Of a stretch of 48,396 nt of DNA, positions 23,205 through 31,355 are shown piece after piece. Both the position numbers and the translations under genes were made by a program. Within the stretch, counting starts at the first letter, position 1. Each line of letters opens with the position of its first letter. The DNA comes from Thermoleophilia bacterium (lineage in GTDB: Bacteria; Actinomycetota; Thermoleophilia; Solirubrobacterales; 70-9). The notes below the pieces were generated by a model that ran no database searches, was not told where the DNA came from, and saw only the letters and a program-made list of their open reading frames with translations. Where the stretch lies: the NCBI GenBank assembly GCA_016649615.1, contig JAENXK010000003.1, positions 1 to 48,396 on the forward strand. The letters are read 5' to 3'.

Positions 23205-25085
23205 TCAGCCCATGGCGGCGAGCGTCCCGTGGGCCTCGGTGGCCGAGGGTTCCGGGACCTCGGTGGGGAGCAGGTCGTCGGGGATCAGGACTATCCCGGT
23301 TTCTTCTGCCGGGTTCAGTTCGGACAGCTTCTGCCAGTTGCTCACCCCGGCGACGCCGACCTCGCCCGGCTGGAGCGAGCCGTGGGATTCGAGGTGTTGG
23401 CCGGCTTCATCGTCGTCATCCGGGGACACTGCGGCAACCAGTTCGGCCGCGACCGTGCCGGCCGCGGTCACGCGGGGATCGAGTGCGACCGCATGAACTT
23501 CGCCCAGTGGCCGGTCCACGGTTCCGCGGACGATCGCCACCGGGGCGGGAGAGGATACCGCGAGGGTCTCCGCCCAGGCTTCGTCGGCTCCACTGTCGAC
23601 GGCCAGGACCAGCGATGACTCGAGGCTGTTGGCGGCGAGTACCGTCGTCTGGGCACCGTGGACCGAGGCTCTGACCGAGGGATCGGTATCGATTCCGAGC
23701 CGTCTGCAGAGACCGCTGAGGCGGTCCAGGGCGGCCTGGCGTTCGTGGCCGGTGGTGTCGGTGTCGAGCAGCAGGACCACGTCGACCACTCCGGCCTCCC
23801 GGGCTGCGACGGCGCGGGCCAGACGCAGGCCCAGCGGCGCCCCTTCGAAGTCGGAGACAGCGACCAGGACTCGCTCGCCGAGCGCCTTTTTCTCCGGCGT
23901 CGGGCGCTTGACCCGACCCTTTTCGCGATCGGCTACCAGGGTGGCGACCAGCACGCTGACCAGGATCACTACGAGGACCGCGTTGACCACCGATTCGCCG
24001 AACAGTCCGATGCTGAAGCCGACGTCGGTCGCGGCGAGGGTGGCGGCAGCCTGGGGTGCCGACAGGGCGAAGGCCAACCCGGCCTGGGGTCCGGTCGCGC
24101 CCATGACCAGCCGGGTCAGCTGTGCGGCGATGAACTTGCCTCCGAGGCAGGCGAGCACGAACAGGGCGGCCAGGCCGAGGGTTTCGAACTGGAACATCAC
24201 CGACGGGTCGAGCAAGATCCCGACCGAGATCAGGAAGACCGGGATGAACATGGCTCCCCCGAAAAAGTCGATCCGGTGCATCAACGGCCCTTCATTGGGC
24301 ACGAGGCGGTTCAACCCGAGGCCGGCGAAGAAGGCACCGACTATGCCTTCGATGCCGAACGTCTCGCCGACCACCGCCGCGAGCAGGAACGCGGCGATCG
24401 CAATCGCGAAGCGGACCGTACGCTCGGTGCCCAGTGCCCTGAAAGCGCGGCGGGCGAGGACCGGCAACGCGTAGAAGCAGACGAACCCGAGTGCGATGAA
24501 TCCGAGCACGAGCTCCAGCGCCACGTCGGCGGTGCTGCCGGTGCCAGACTCGGTCCCGGCGATCACCGCGAGGATGACCAGGGCGATCGTGTCGGTCAGC
24601 ACCGTCGCTCCGACGACGCTCGCCACCACCGGGTCGTTGGCCAGCCCGGCTCCCCTCACCAGCGGATAGAGGAGGAGGGTGTGCGAGGCCAGCAACGATC
24701 CCAGCAGCAGGGCAGCCGGGGTCTCCCAGCCGAGCATGAGGCCGACGCCGGTGCCGAAAGCCATCGGGAAGGCGAACGTCAGAACGCCGAAGCTGATCGC
24801 CGAATTGCGGTGACGGCGGAGCAGTCCCAGATCGAGCTCGACTCCGGCGACGAACATCAGGTAGAGCAGGCCGAGTTTTCCGAGTTCGGGAATTGTCTCG
24901 CTTCCCTCGGGGAGCAGGCCCAGACCGTTCGGTCCGATCAGGAACCCCCCGAGCAGCAGACCGATCAGGCCGGGAATCTTGATCTTCTGGACCAGGGGAG
25001 GACCCAGGATCACCACCAGAAAGAGCACGAGGAACTCCCAGGCGGAGCCTTCGGGAGCATGGAGCGTGATCGCCGCGACGTTCAT
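23205..25085 (-). CDS. CPA2-type cation:proton antiporter with C-terminal USP-like domain
   Basis: A 626-residue protein. Residues about 15-390 form a Na+/H+ exchanger domain (PPLVQKIKIPGLIGLLLGGF, ELGLLYLMFVAGVELDL, LLASHTLLLYPLV, GATVLTDTIALVILA with the ion-binding Asp, EGIVGAFFAGLGLNRLVPNE). Residues about 415-560 resemble a universal-stress-type nucleotide-binding regulatory domain (ERVLVAVSDFEGAPLGLRLA). An acidic tail follows. The ATG at 25085 overlaps the stop of the upstream solute-binding protein (ATGA), so the two are translationally coupled; the longer frame to 25145 lies inside that gene. Ion and ligand are unknown. Confidence 0.9.
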   Translation of the reverse strand: MNVAAITLHAPEGSAWEFLVLFLVVILGPPLVQKIKIPGLIGLLLGGFLIGPNGLGLLPEGSETIPELGKLGLLYLMFVAGVELDLGLLRRHRNSAISFGVLTFAFPMAFGTGVGLMLGWETPAALLLGSLLASHTLLLYPLVRGAGLANDPVVASVVGATVLTDTIALVILAVIAGTESGTGSTADVALELVLGFIALGFVCFYALPVLARRAFRALGTERTVRFAIAIAAFLLAAVVGETFGIEGIVGAFFAGLGLNRLVPNEGPLMHRIDFFGGAMFIPVFLISVGILLDPSVMFQFETLGLAALFVLACLGGKFIAAQLTRLVMGATGPQAGLAFALSAPQAAATLAATDVGFSIGLFGESVVNAVLVVILVSVLVATLVADREKGRVKRPTPEKKALGERVLVAVSDFEGAPLGLRLARAVAAREAGVVDVVLLLDTDTTGHERQAALDRLSGLCRRLGIDTDPSVRASVHGAQTTVLAANSLESSLVLAVDSGADEAWAETLAVSSPAPVAIVRGTVDRPLGEVHAVALDPRVTAAGTVAAELVAAVSPDDDDEAGQHLESHGSLQPGEVGVAGVSNWQKLSELNPAEETGIVLIPDDLLPTEVPEPSATEAHGTLAAMG

Positions 25086-25909
25086 TCGCTCGTCCTGAGC
25101 AACGGCACGTCGTTCTCGCTGTCGGTGAGCGAAGTCCCGAGCCACTGCTCGGAGAGGCGGTCGATCGTGCCGTCCGCCTCCATCGCCCGCAGGGCGGAGC
25201 TGACGGCGTCCACATTCGAGGAGCCTTCAGGAAGGGCGGCAGCGATCGGCTCGGCACTGGAAAGCTTGGACGCGATTGCCAGGCGGTCGTCGTCGTTGAC
25301 GATCGCCTGGGCCGCGGGCAGGTCGAACATCGCGACGTCCGCCGTTCCGTTGATCACGGCCCCGATCTCCCGGTTCCGATTCTCGAACAGAAGGGGAGGC
25401 GAATCAGGCTGGATGGTCTCGTTGACGATGCTTTCAAAGGTCGTATTGCGCCCAACGGCGAACTGCATCCCCTGGGCCGTCTTGACGTCCGCAACCTCGG
25501 TGCCTTCCCGGACGAGCAGGGCCGGGGACGCGTTGATGTAAGGAGTGCCGAAATCCAGAACCTCGTCGCGCTCCGCGGTCGGCGTGATCAGCGCCAAGGC
25601 AAGGTCGGCCCCGCCCAGATGGCCTCTGGCGATCCTTGAGAACGGAGTCGTTCGAACATCGACTTCGTCGAGACCCAGCCGGTCAGCCAGGTCCACGGCC
25701 ATCCCGTATTCGAGGCCACCGGTCGGGTGCCGGCGGGTGCCCTCCCAGAAACCGGCGGTCGGCATCGGCTGGGTCAACACGGTCAGCTTTCCGGGCCGGG
25801 ACGGTTCGAATGTCCCGTTCGCGCTGTTGAACGCATCCCCGCCGCCACAGCCGGAAAAGGCCAGCGCCGCAAGCGCAAGGATTCCCGGGATCACCCGACC
25901 GGTCAGCAT
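25082..25909 (-). CDS. Family 3 extracellular solute-binding lipoprotein
   Basis: A 275-residue lipoprotein from the ATG at 25909, decided by TAGGAT ending 6 nt upstream. The signal peptide MLTGRVIPGILALAALAF ends in the lipobox SGC (Cys21). The mature part follows the amino-acid-type SBP_bac_3 fold: GLEYGMAVDLADRLGL, VDVRTTPFSRIARGHLGGADLALALIT, TPTAERDEVLDFGTPYINASPAL, VGRNTTFESIV, NGTADVAMFDLPAAQAIV. Normally such proteins serve an ABC importer, but no permease or ATPase is adjacent. Instead the gene is coupled by ATGA overlap to a cation:proton antiporter, hinting that the binding domain may sense a ligand for it. Confidence 0.85.
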   Translation of the reverse strand: MLTGRVIPGILALAALAFSGCGGGDAFNSANGTFEPSRPGKLTVLTQPMPTAGFWEGTRRHPTGGLEYGMAVDLADRLGLDEVDVRTTPFSRIARGHLGGADLALALITPTAERDEVLDFGTPYINASPALLVREGTEVADVKTAQGMQFAVGRNTTFESIVNETIQPDSPPLLFENRNREIGAVINGTADVAMFDLPAAQAIVNDDDRLAIASKLSSAEPIAAALPEGSSNVDAVSSALRAMEADGTIDRLSEQWLGTSLTDSENDVPLLRTSE

Positions 25910-25915
25910 CGGCAC

Positions 25916-25921
25916 ATCCTA
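25916..25921 (-). promoter_or_regulatory. -10 element TAGGAT for the solute-binding protein/antiporter operon
   Basis: TAGGAT on the minus strand ends 6 nt before ATG 25909 and directly abuts the alternative GTG at 25915, which it therefore argues against. Confidence 0.5.
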
Positions 25922-26021
25922 TTCGCGGATACCCCGAAAACCTGCGCCGGAATGATCCGCGAACGATGGCCATACCGGCTGCGGCGGCGGTCCCGGCGGC
26001 GGTTTCACCCGATTCGGGCGT

Positions 26022-26027
26022 TAGGGT
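26022..26027 (+). promoter_or_regulatory. -10 element TAGGGT, leaderless start of the DUF2269 gene
   Basis: TAGGGT with 6 nt to the ATG at 26034. It forms a divergent promoter pair with the TAGGAT element at 25916-25921, about 100 bp apart. Confidence 0.5.
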
Positions 26028-26033
26028 CTGACC

Positions 26034-26534
26034 ATGGACATGCCGCTGGCGGCCACCGGCTACGACATCTCGCTCTATATCCACATCACGGCCGTGGTGG
26101 TCGGCTTCGGAGCCACCTTCGGTGAGGCTCTGTTCTTCCCGGTCGCGATGAAGATGGATCCCCGCCACCTGCCGTATGTGCACCGGATCCAGCTGGAGAT
26201 AAACCGCAAACTTGCCACCCCGGCGCTGGTGCTGATAATCGCGACCGGCGTTTACCAACTGGTTGACCGCGACTGGGATCTCGGTTCGTTCTGGATCAGC
26301 GCGACGTTCCTGATAGTGATCATCATCGGCGGGCTGCTCGGCGGCTACTTCATCCCGACCGACAAAAAGCTCGAGGCGATGGTGTCGGCGGAGATCGAGG
26401 CGGCCGGTGACGGACCGTTCGAGCCGTCCGGGGAGTATCTCTCGCGGTCTCGAACCGAGGGTTTTGTCGGTACCGCCACCGGCCTGCTGGTCGTGGTTGC
26501 GATCTACCTGATGGTGGTCAAGCCGGGGGCCTAG
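26034..26534 (+). CDS. DUF2269 family membrane protein
   Basis: A 166-residue protein with four hydrophobic helices (about 10-35, 60-77, 84-104, 143-161). DISLYIHITAVVVGFGATFGEALFF and KLATPALVLIIATGVYQLVD are typical of DUF2269, a predicted integral membrane family of unknown role. The conserved His in helix 1 could be functional. A 27-bp gap separates it from the next small membrane protein. Confidence 0.78.
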   Translation: MDMPLAATGYDISLYIHITAVVVGFGATFGEALFFPVAMKMDPRHLPYVHRIQLEINRKLATPALVLIIATGVYQLVDRDWDLGSFWISATFLIVIIIGGLLGGYFIPTDKKLEAMVSAEIEAAGDGPFEPSGEYLSRSRTEGFVGTATGLLVVVAIYLMVVKPGA

Positions 26535-26561
26535 CCGCCGGCGGCCCCCGCGGAAAACCCG

Positions 26562-26822
26562 ATGAGCGATCGCAAGATCAGGGGCTACACGGTGGCCCAG
26601 ACCCCCAATCCACCGCTGGTGGCAGCCTTCATCGGGGGAGTGGTCAGCCTGATTTCCAGCGACGGTTCGCTGGTCCACGGTGTGGCCCGGGCGGTATTCA
26701 TCGTCGGGCTCGCGATCTGGGCCTACGGGGAGCTGACCGAGGGCGTCAACGGCTTCCGCCGGGCGCTGGGCGCCGCCGGACTGGCCATCGTGCTGGTGTC
26801 GCTTGTCAGCAGCTTCAGCTGA
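26562..26822 (+). CDS. Small membrane protein, conserved hypothetical
   Basis: An 86-residue protein with helices at about 20-33, 39-57 and 66-84. The short N-terminus RKIRGYTVAQTPNPP before the first helix recurs in small actinobacterial membrane proteins, but I do not recognise a characterised family. It probably shares a transcript with the DUF2269 gene. Confidence 0.6.
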   Translation: MSDRKIRGYTVAQTPNPPLVAAFIGGVVSLISSDGSLVHGVARAVFIVGLAIWAYGELTEGVNGFRRALGAAGLAIVLVSLVSSFS

Positions 26823-26891
26823 GCGCGGGAACGATCGAACCGGGCTCTCCAGATCATGCCGATCAGGCTGAGCGCTCCGGACCCGGACAGG

Positions 26892-26897
26892 TATGGT
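26892..26897 (+). promoter_or_regulatory. Possible -10 element TATGGT for the DUF6325/SHOCT pair
   Basis: TATGGT 50 nt upstream of the ATG at 26948, leaving a leader with GGAGG at 26936-26940 as ribosome site. Confidence 0.3.
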
Positions 26898-26947
26898 GTC
26901 CGGGACCGACGTGACCCGACAATGCGACCCTCCCGGAGGTCCTACGG

Positions 26948-27399
26948 ATGACCACTGAAGAAACTGAAGACCTCGGCCGATCGATTACCTGATCGTCGAG
27001 TGGCCCGGCCGGCAGCCCAGCGGAGAGGTGGCACCGGAGCTGCTCAAGCTGGTCGAGAGCGGCACCATCCGGGTGCTGGATCTGGCCTTCATCACGAAAG
27101 GCGAGGACGGGACGGTCTCCGGTCTCGAGATATCCGAGCTCGGCGAATACGCCGAAGAGATTGAAATGTTCGAGGGTGCGTCTTCGGGCATGCTCGACGA
27201 CGACGACCTCGCCGAAGCGGCGCAGGCGCTGGAGCCGGGCACGGCAGCGGCGCTGCTGGTCTATGAGAACAGCTGGGCGGCCGGATTCGCTGCGTCCGTA
27301 CGGCGTTCGGGTGGTCAGCTGGTGGCCAACGGCCGGATACCGACCCAGGCCGTGCTGGCCACGCTTGAAGCAATGGAAGAAGCACTGGAAAACGAGTAG
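26948..27399 (+). pseudogene. DUF6325 family protein gene with apparent -1 frameshift
   Basis: A GGAGG ribosome site leads to the ATG at 26948, reading MTTEETEDLG, then the frame closes at a TGA (26990-26992). From 26980 a different frame gives IDYLIVEWPGRQPSGEVAPE and runs to 27399. The family begins with an LGPxDYLxVEFPG motif, so one base is missing next to the GGC at 26975-26977: GGC-CG-ATC should be GGC-CNG-ATC. Restored, the protein is about 150 residues, with the middle LVESGTIRVLDLAFITKGEDG and late ALEPGTAAALLVYENSWAA. Function is unknown. It is followed by a SHOCT protein, its frequent genomic partner. Confidence 0.75.
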
Positions 27400-27430
27400 C
27401 AGGAAACCAACGGAAAGCTGAGGATCAAGA

Positions 27431-27703
27431 ATGCCAGGACTAGTAAGAGGAGTGGCCAGGACCGCGGTTGTCGCGGGTACCGCAACGGCTGTGAGCGGTC
27501 GCGTCCGCCGCCGCCAGGGAAATCGATGGGCAGAGGAGGAGCAGGCCCAGCAGCCGGCTCAGCAGCAGGCACCGGCACCGCAGGCGGCGCCGGCGGGGGA
27601 TGACAGCCTGACCAGGCTCAAGGAGCTGGGTGAACTGAGGGACCAGGGCATTCTCACTGAGGAAGAGTTCGCTGCACAGAAGGCGAAAATTCTCAACGCC
27701 TGA
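27431..27703 (+). CDS. SHOCT-domain protein
   Basis: A 90-residue protein. The N-terminus (MPGLVRGVARTAVVAGTATA) is a short hydrophobic stretch; residues about 28-55 are Gln/Ala/Pro-rich and disordered; the C-terminal SHOCT domain is SLTRLKELGELRDQGILTEE followed by EFAAQKAKILN. SHOCT domains are short helical modules thought to mediate oligomerisation or binding. It starts 31 bp after the DUF6325 gene. Confidence 0.85.
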   Translation: MPGLVRGVARTAVVAGTATAVSGRVRRRQGNRWAEEEQAQQPAQQQAPAPQAAPAGDDSLTRLKELGELRDQGILTEEEFAAQKAKILNA

Positions 27704-27732
27704 CCCTGCCGGACCCGGCCACCCGGCGCAGG

Positions 27733-27738
27733 TATGCT
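27733..27738 (+). promoter_or_regulatory. -10 element TATGCT, leaderless start of the WS/DGAT gene
   Basis: TATGCT with 7 nt to ATG 27746. The element overlaps the earlier in-frame ATG at 27734, so that ATG is unlikely to be the start. Confidence 0.5.
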
Positions 27739-27745
27739 GCGCCGG

Positions 27746-29158
27746 ATGGCTATGAAACGAGTTTCGCCGGTCGACGCGGCCTGGCTTCTGATTGAGAACA
27801 GGGATACCCCGATGCATGTCGGGGCCCTGCTCGAGTTCACCAAGCCCGAAGGAGCGGAACCGGACTACCTGGGCAAGCAGCTTGAGCGGATGAGGGAGGA
27901 GCGGCGGATTCCGAGGCCGTGGAACCTGCGCCCGGTCAACGCGCCCCTGGTCGGCCCCCGCGTGCCGCTGATGCGCGAGGACAACGACATCGACCTCAGC
28001 TACCACGTCCGGCACCTGGCCCTGCCCCAGCCGGGGGGTCAGCGCGAGCTCGGGGTGCTGATCTCGCGGCTCCACAGCCACCAGCTGGACATGTACCGTC
28101 CGCTCTGGGAGATGCACCTGATCGAAGGCCTCGGCGAGAACGGTTTCGCCATGTACATGAAGATCCACCACTCGCTGATCGACGGAGTCAGCGGAATGCG
28201 ACTCCTGCTGAAGACGCTCTCAACCGACCCCGACGGAGGAGACACGCCGGCTTTCTGGACCATAGGCGAGGGCTCCCGGCCGGAGAAGCCGCCGGAAGTC
28301 GCCGAGCCGGACGACTCCGGCGAGTCGCTGCTCGGAACGGCAGTGGGGTCGGCGATGGGCACGGCCCTCACCGGTGCCTCCACGCTGACCAGCCTGGGAA
28401 AGGCGGCTTTCGAGCTCGGGTCCAGCCGGCTTCGCGAAGGTGATCTCGCGATCCCGTATGGAGCGCCCGATTCGGCCCTCGGCGGAAGACTGGGCGGGCA
28501 GCGGCGTTTTGCGACCCAGCAGTACGACCTCGAAGAACTGAAAGCTCTGGCCGCCGCCTCCGGGGGCACGCTCAATGACATCGTGCTCTACCTGAGCTCG
28601 AGCGCCCTCAGGCGATACCTGAAAGAGCACGGTTTCCTGCCGGCGAGGTCGCTCACCGCCGGCGTCCCGGTCAGCCTGCGTGAAGCCGGGGACGAATCCA
28701 CCGGAACCTCAATTGCGATCGTGGTGACCGAACTGGCCACCAACTACGGTGACCCCAGGGAACGGCTTGAGGCGATCCAGAAATCGATGAGCGAGGCCAA
28801 GAGCCACGTGAATTCGCTTTCGCCGTCGGCCAAGGAGTCCTACTCCCTGCTGCTGAACGCGCCATTCATCACCAGTCTCCTGGCCGGACTCGGCGGCTAT
28901 GCCCCGGTGCCGTTCAACGTAACCATCTCCAACGTCCCGGGGCCGACCGAGCCCCTCTACTTCAGCGGATCCCGGCTCGACCGGCTCTCGCCGATCTCGC
29001 TGCTGCCTCACGGCACCGCGCTCAACATCACCTGCGTCAGCTACGCCGGAACGGTCAACTTCGGGCTGACCGGCGCCCGCGATTCGCTGCCGCACCTGCA
29101 GCGGCTCGCGATATACATGGGCGAGGAACTCGAAATCCTCAAAGAGGCGCTATTCTAG
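27746..29158 (+). CDS. WS/DGAT acyltransferase (wax ester synthase / diacylglycerol acyltransferase)
   Basis: A 470-residue enzyme. The active-site motif HHxxxDG is H141-H-S-L-I-D146-G. Other family signatures are MDRPLWEMHLIEGL-like (DMYRPLWEMHLIEGL), GTLNDIVLYLSSSALRRYL and VPFNVTISNVPGPTEPLYFSG, with a PLYxxGxR-like element. It esterifies long-chain acyl-CoA to fatty alcohol or diacylglycerol, making storage lipid. Start 27746 is chosen from the TATGCT element; 27734 and 27752 are alternatives in frame. The ring-cleaving dioxygenase gene starts 38 bp after the stop. Confidence 0.93.
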   Translation: MAMKRVSPVDAAWLLIENRDTPMHVGALLEFTKPEGAEPDYLGKQLERMREERRIPRPWNLRPVNAPLVGPRVPLMREDNDIDLSYHVRHLALPQPGGQRELGVLISRLHSHQLDMYRPLWEMHLIEGLGENGFAMYMKIHHSLIDGVSGMRLLLKTLSTDPDGGDTPAFWTIGEGSRPEKPPEVAEPDDSGESLLGTAVGSAMGTALTGASTLTSLGKAAFELGSSRLREGDLAIPYGAPDSALGGRLGGQRRFATQQYDLEELKALAAASGGTLNDIVLYLSSSALRRYLKEHGFLPARSLTAGVPVSLREAGDESTGTSIAIVVTELATNYGDPRERLEAIQKSMSEAKSHVNSLSPSAKESYSLLLNAPFITSLLAGLGGYAPVPFNVTISNVPGPTEPLYFSGSRLDRLSPISLLPHGTALNITCVSYAGTVNFGLTGARDSLPHLQRLAIYMGEELEILKEALF

Positions 29159-29196
29159 CCGGCCGCTTCCGGGGCGCCGGGCCGGCAGGACCGCTG

Positions 29197-30120
29197 ATGA
29201 GCCTCGAGGGCATCCACCATATTTCGGCGATTACCGGCAACGCGCCGGCCAACGTCGAGTTTTACGTCGGCGTTCTCGGTCTTCGCCTGGTCAAGAAAAC
29301 GGTGAACCAGGATGATCCGACGGTTTATCACCTGTTCTACGGGGACGAACGGGGAAGGCCCGGAAGCGAGTTGACTTTCTTCGAGTACCCCGGCGCCGGA
29401 TCGGGCAGGGCCGGCGCCGGGATGGTGCATCGCATCGTCTGGAGGGTCGCCTCGGCCGAGGCGATCGGGTTCTGGAAGAACCGCCTCACCGAACGGGGGA
29501 TCGCAACCGAGACGGTCGGGGGCCGGCTTCGCTTCCTGGACCCGGAGGGTCTCGCTCACGAGCTCGCGATCTCGGCCGTCGATGACGAACCCCTGGCCGG
29601 CGGCGCCCCCGACGTACCCCGCGAGATGGCCCTTCAGGGATTTGACGGGGTCCGGGCCTACAGCCGGGACCCGGCCCGCAGCGAAGCCTTGCTGAATGCG
29701 CTCGGCTTCAGCGGTGGCGAGGACGGTGCCTGGGAGGTCCGCGGCGACGAGCGGGGAAGCCTCTTCACTTACGACCCGGCCCCGGAGGAGCGACCCCGCC
29801 AGGGGGCCGGCTCGGTCCACCACATCGCCTTCAATACCGGCTCGGAAGACCAGGATGAGTGGCGCCGGCGGCTGATCGAAGCGGGGGCCTGGCCGACCCC
29901 GGTGATCGACCGCTTCTACTTCAGGTCGGTTTACTTCCGCGAACCCTCCGGCGTGCTGTTCGAACTGGCGAGCGGGGGGCCGGGCTTCACCGCTGACGAG
30001 GAAGCGGAGCACCTCGGTGAGCGACTCTCGCTCCCACCCGACTTCGAACCATTGCGCGAGACGATAGAACCGGCTCTCAGGTCGCTGCCCGACCCCAGGT
30101 CGCGGGCAGACCGGGCCTGA
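29197..30120 (+). CDS. Ring-cleaving dioxygenase of the VOC superfamily (LinE/MhqO-like)
   Basis: A 307-residue protein with two vicinal-oxygen-chelate halves. GIHHISAITGNAPANVEFYVGVLG (residues 5-28) opens the first, SVHHIAFNTGSEDQ opens the second, and GVLFELASGGPGFT closes it. The His residues and Glu in these motifs are the expected metal ligands. Homologues act on hydroquinones or are linked to quinone stress; the substrate here is not known. It converges with the carbonic anhydrase gene with only 6 bp between stops. Confidence 0.9.
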   Translation: MSLEGIHHISAITGNAPANVEFYVGVLGLRLVKKTVNQDDPTVYHLFYGDERGRPGSELTFFEYPGAGSGRAGAGMVHRIVWRVASAEAIGFWKNRLTERGIATETVGGRLRFLDPEGLAHELAISAVDDEPLAGGAPDVPREMALQGFDGVRAYSRDPARSEALLNALGFSGGEDGAWEVRGDERGSLFTYDPAPEERPRQGAGSVHHIAFNTGSEDQDEWRRRLIEAGAWPTPVIDRFYFRSVYFREPSGVLFELASGGPGFTADEEAEHLGERLSLPPDFEPLRETIEPALRSLPDPRSRADRA

Positions 30121-30126
30121 CCGGAA

Positions 30127-30633
30127 TCAGGCAGGATCGGCCACCTCGACCTCGCGCAGCAGGTGGTCGTCGACGTCGTAGATGAAACCGCGCACCCGGT
30201 CACGGTGGAGCAGAAATTCTGAACGCCTTACCCGGAGAATCGACTGCCGCACATCGGCCTCGGTGTCGGAGAAGGACTCGATCGCAAATGCCGGAGCAAT
30301 CCCGGTCGCCTCCTGGAGCTCGGCCCGGAAGCCGTCATCGGTCATCGAGAGCAGACCGCAATCGGTGTGGTGGATGAGCATCACCTCGCGGGTTTCGAGC
30401 CGCCGCTGAGAGACGGAGAGCGAGCGGATCACGTCGTCGGTTATGACCCCGCCCGCGTTGCGCAGCACGTGGGCCTCCCCGCTGCCGAGCCCGAGCACCT
30501 CGAAAACGTTGAGCCGCGAGTCCATGCAGGCGACGATTGCCAGCCGGAGCGTGGGCTTGACGTCGAAATGCTCGTCCGGCAGCATTTTGGCGTAGGCGCG
30601 GTTGGTCGCCAGTAGCCGATCCATGTTGCTCAC
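30127..30633 (-). CDS. Beta-class carbonic anhydrase
   Basis: A 168-residue enzyme interconverting CO2 and bicarbonate. Zinc ligands are C36, H89 and C92, with the D38/R40 dyad in ACMDSR and IHHTDCG. NAGGVITDDVIRSLSVSQRRL is the usual oligomer/active-site helix. GTG 30633 gives MSNMDRLLATNRAYA, matching the usual family N-terminus; ATG 30624 is an alternative, and the longer frame to 30876 is a shadow over the FKBP gene. Bicarbonate supply could link it to pH balance in this window. Confidence 0.92.
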   Translation of the reverse strand: MSNMDRLLATNRAYAKMLPDEHFDVKPTLRLAIVACMDSRLNVFEVLGLGSGEAHVLRNAGGVITDDVIRSLSVSQRRLETREVMLIHHTDCGLLSMTDDGFRAELQEATGIAPAFAIESFSDTEADVRQSILRVRRSEFLLHRDRVRGFIYDVDDHLLREVEVADPA

Positions 30634-30668
30634 AGCTGGAACCTTTGCCCCGGTTGCCCCGAACGGGG

Positions 30669-31157
30669 CTACTTGATCTCTTCGAGATCGACGACGAAGG
30701 TCAGGGTTGCGTCCGCCGGAATGGTCGGCGGGCTTCCCTGGGCGCCGTAGGCGAGGTCGGGCGGAATCACCAGCTTGCGCCGGCCGCCGGCTTTCATTCC
30801 GACGATGCCCTCGTCCCAGCCCTCGATCACCTCGCCGCCGCCGAGGGTGAAGTCGAAGGCCTCGCCGCGGTCCCATGAGGCGTCGAACTCGGTACCGGTG
30901 TCGTAAACCGCGCCGACGTACTGCATTGAGACGGTATCGCCGATCTTGGCCGCCGGACCCTCTCCTGCCACGATGTCTTCGGTCTCTACCTGGTCGGGCG
31001 GGGGCTCGCTGGAAGAGGTGATCACCGGCCGCTCGCTCAGATCGTCGGACACGGTGCCGACATCGCTGTCGGAATCGCCTCCGGAGAGAACGACCACGAG
31101 GACGATAACGCCGAGGATGGCCAGGGCGCTTATGAGGGTAATTATTCGACGGTCCAT
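30669..31157 (-). CDS. FKBP-type peptidyl-prolyl cis-trans isomerase, membrane-anchored
   Basis: A 162-residue protein. An N-terminal helix (MDRRIITLISALAILGVIVL) anchors it outside the membrane; residues about 27-60 are an acidic linker; the FKBP domain (about 62-162) has VSMQYVGAVYDTGTEFDASW, VIEGWDEGIVGMKAGGRRKL, IPPDLAYGAQG and TLTFVVDLEEI. Active-site Tyr, Asp and Trp positions are conserved. It folds proline-containing exported proteins. The ATG lies 7 nt after TAATAT, a leaderless start. Confidence 0.93.
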   Translation of the reverse strand: MDRRIITLISALAILGVIVLVVVLSGGDSDSDVGTVSDDLSERPVITSSSEPPPDQVETEDIVAGEGPAAKIGDTVSMQYVGAVYDTGTEFDASWDRGEAFDFTLGGGEVIEGWDEGIVGMKAGGRRKLVIPPDLAYGAQGSPPTIPADATLTFVVDLEEIK

Positions 31158-31164
31158 GCGGGCG

Positions 31165-31170
31165 ATATTA
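31165..31170 (-). promoter_or_regulatory. -10 element TAATAT, leaderless start of the FKBP gene
   Basis: TAATAT on the minus strand, 7 nt before the ATG at 31157. It is one of the closest matches to the -10 consensus in the window. Confidence 0.55.
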
Positions 31171-31329
31171 GAGCCTATCCCGGTTGGGCTGCGACGTCAG
31201 GGTGCCGATCTGCGTGTGCCGGGGCCGACGGGCCGCGAAGGGCGGGCCGGTGGCCCGTTCGAGTGACCCGGTGGACATCCGGCGCCGCAAAGCGGTGCCA
31301 TGGCGAGCTCTGCCTGCCGGGATAGGCTC
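31171..31329. repeat. 13-bp perfect inverted repeat, arms 133 bp apart
   Basis: GAGCCTATCCCGG at 31171-31183 and its exact complement CCGGGATAGGCTC at 31317-31329 flank the gap between the FKBP and DUF2855 genes. Each arm contains TAGGCT, on the minus strand in the left arm and on the plus strand in the right. Confidence 0.7.
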
Positions 31330-31355
31330 CTGCCGTGCCCGGTTCCGGGTCGCAA

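Noticed and set aside
23658-25541. A 627-residue plus-strand ORF opposite the CPA2 antiporter
   Set aside because: Composition is dominated by Glu, Gln, Asp and Arg and mirrors the codon structure of the antiporter on the other strand; no ribosome site or domain.
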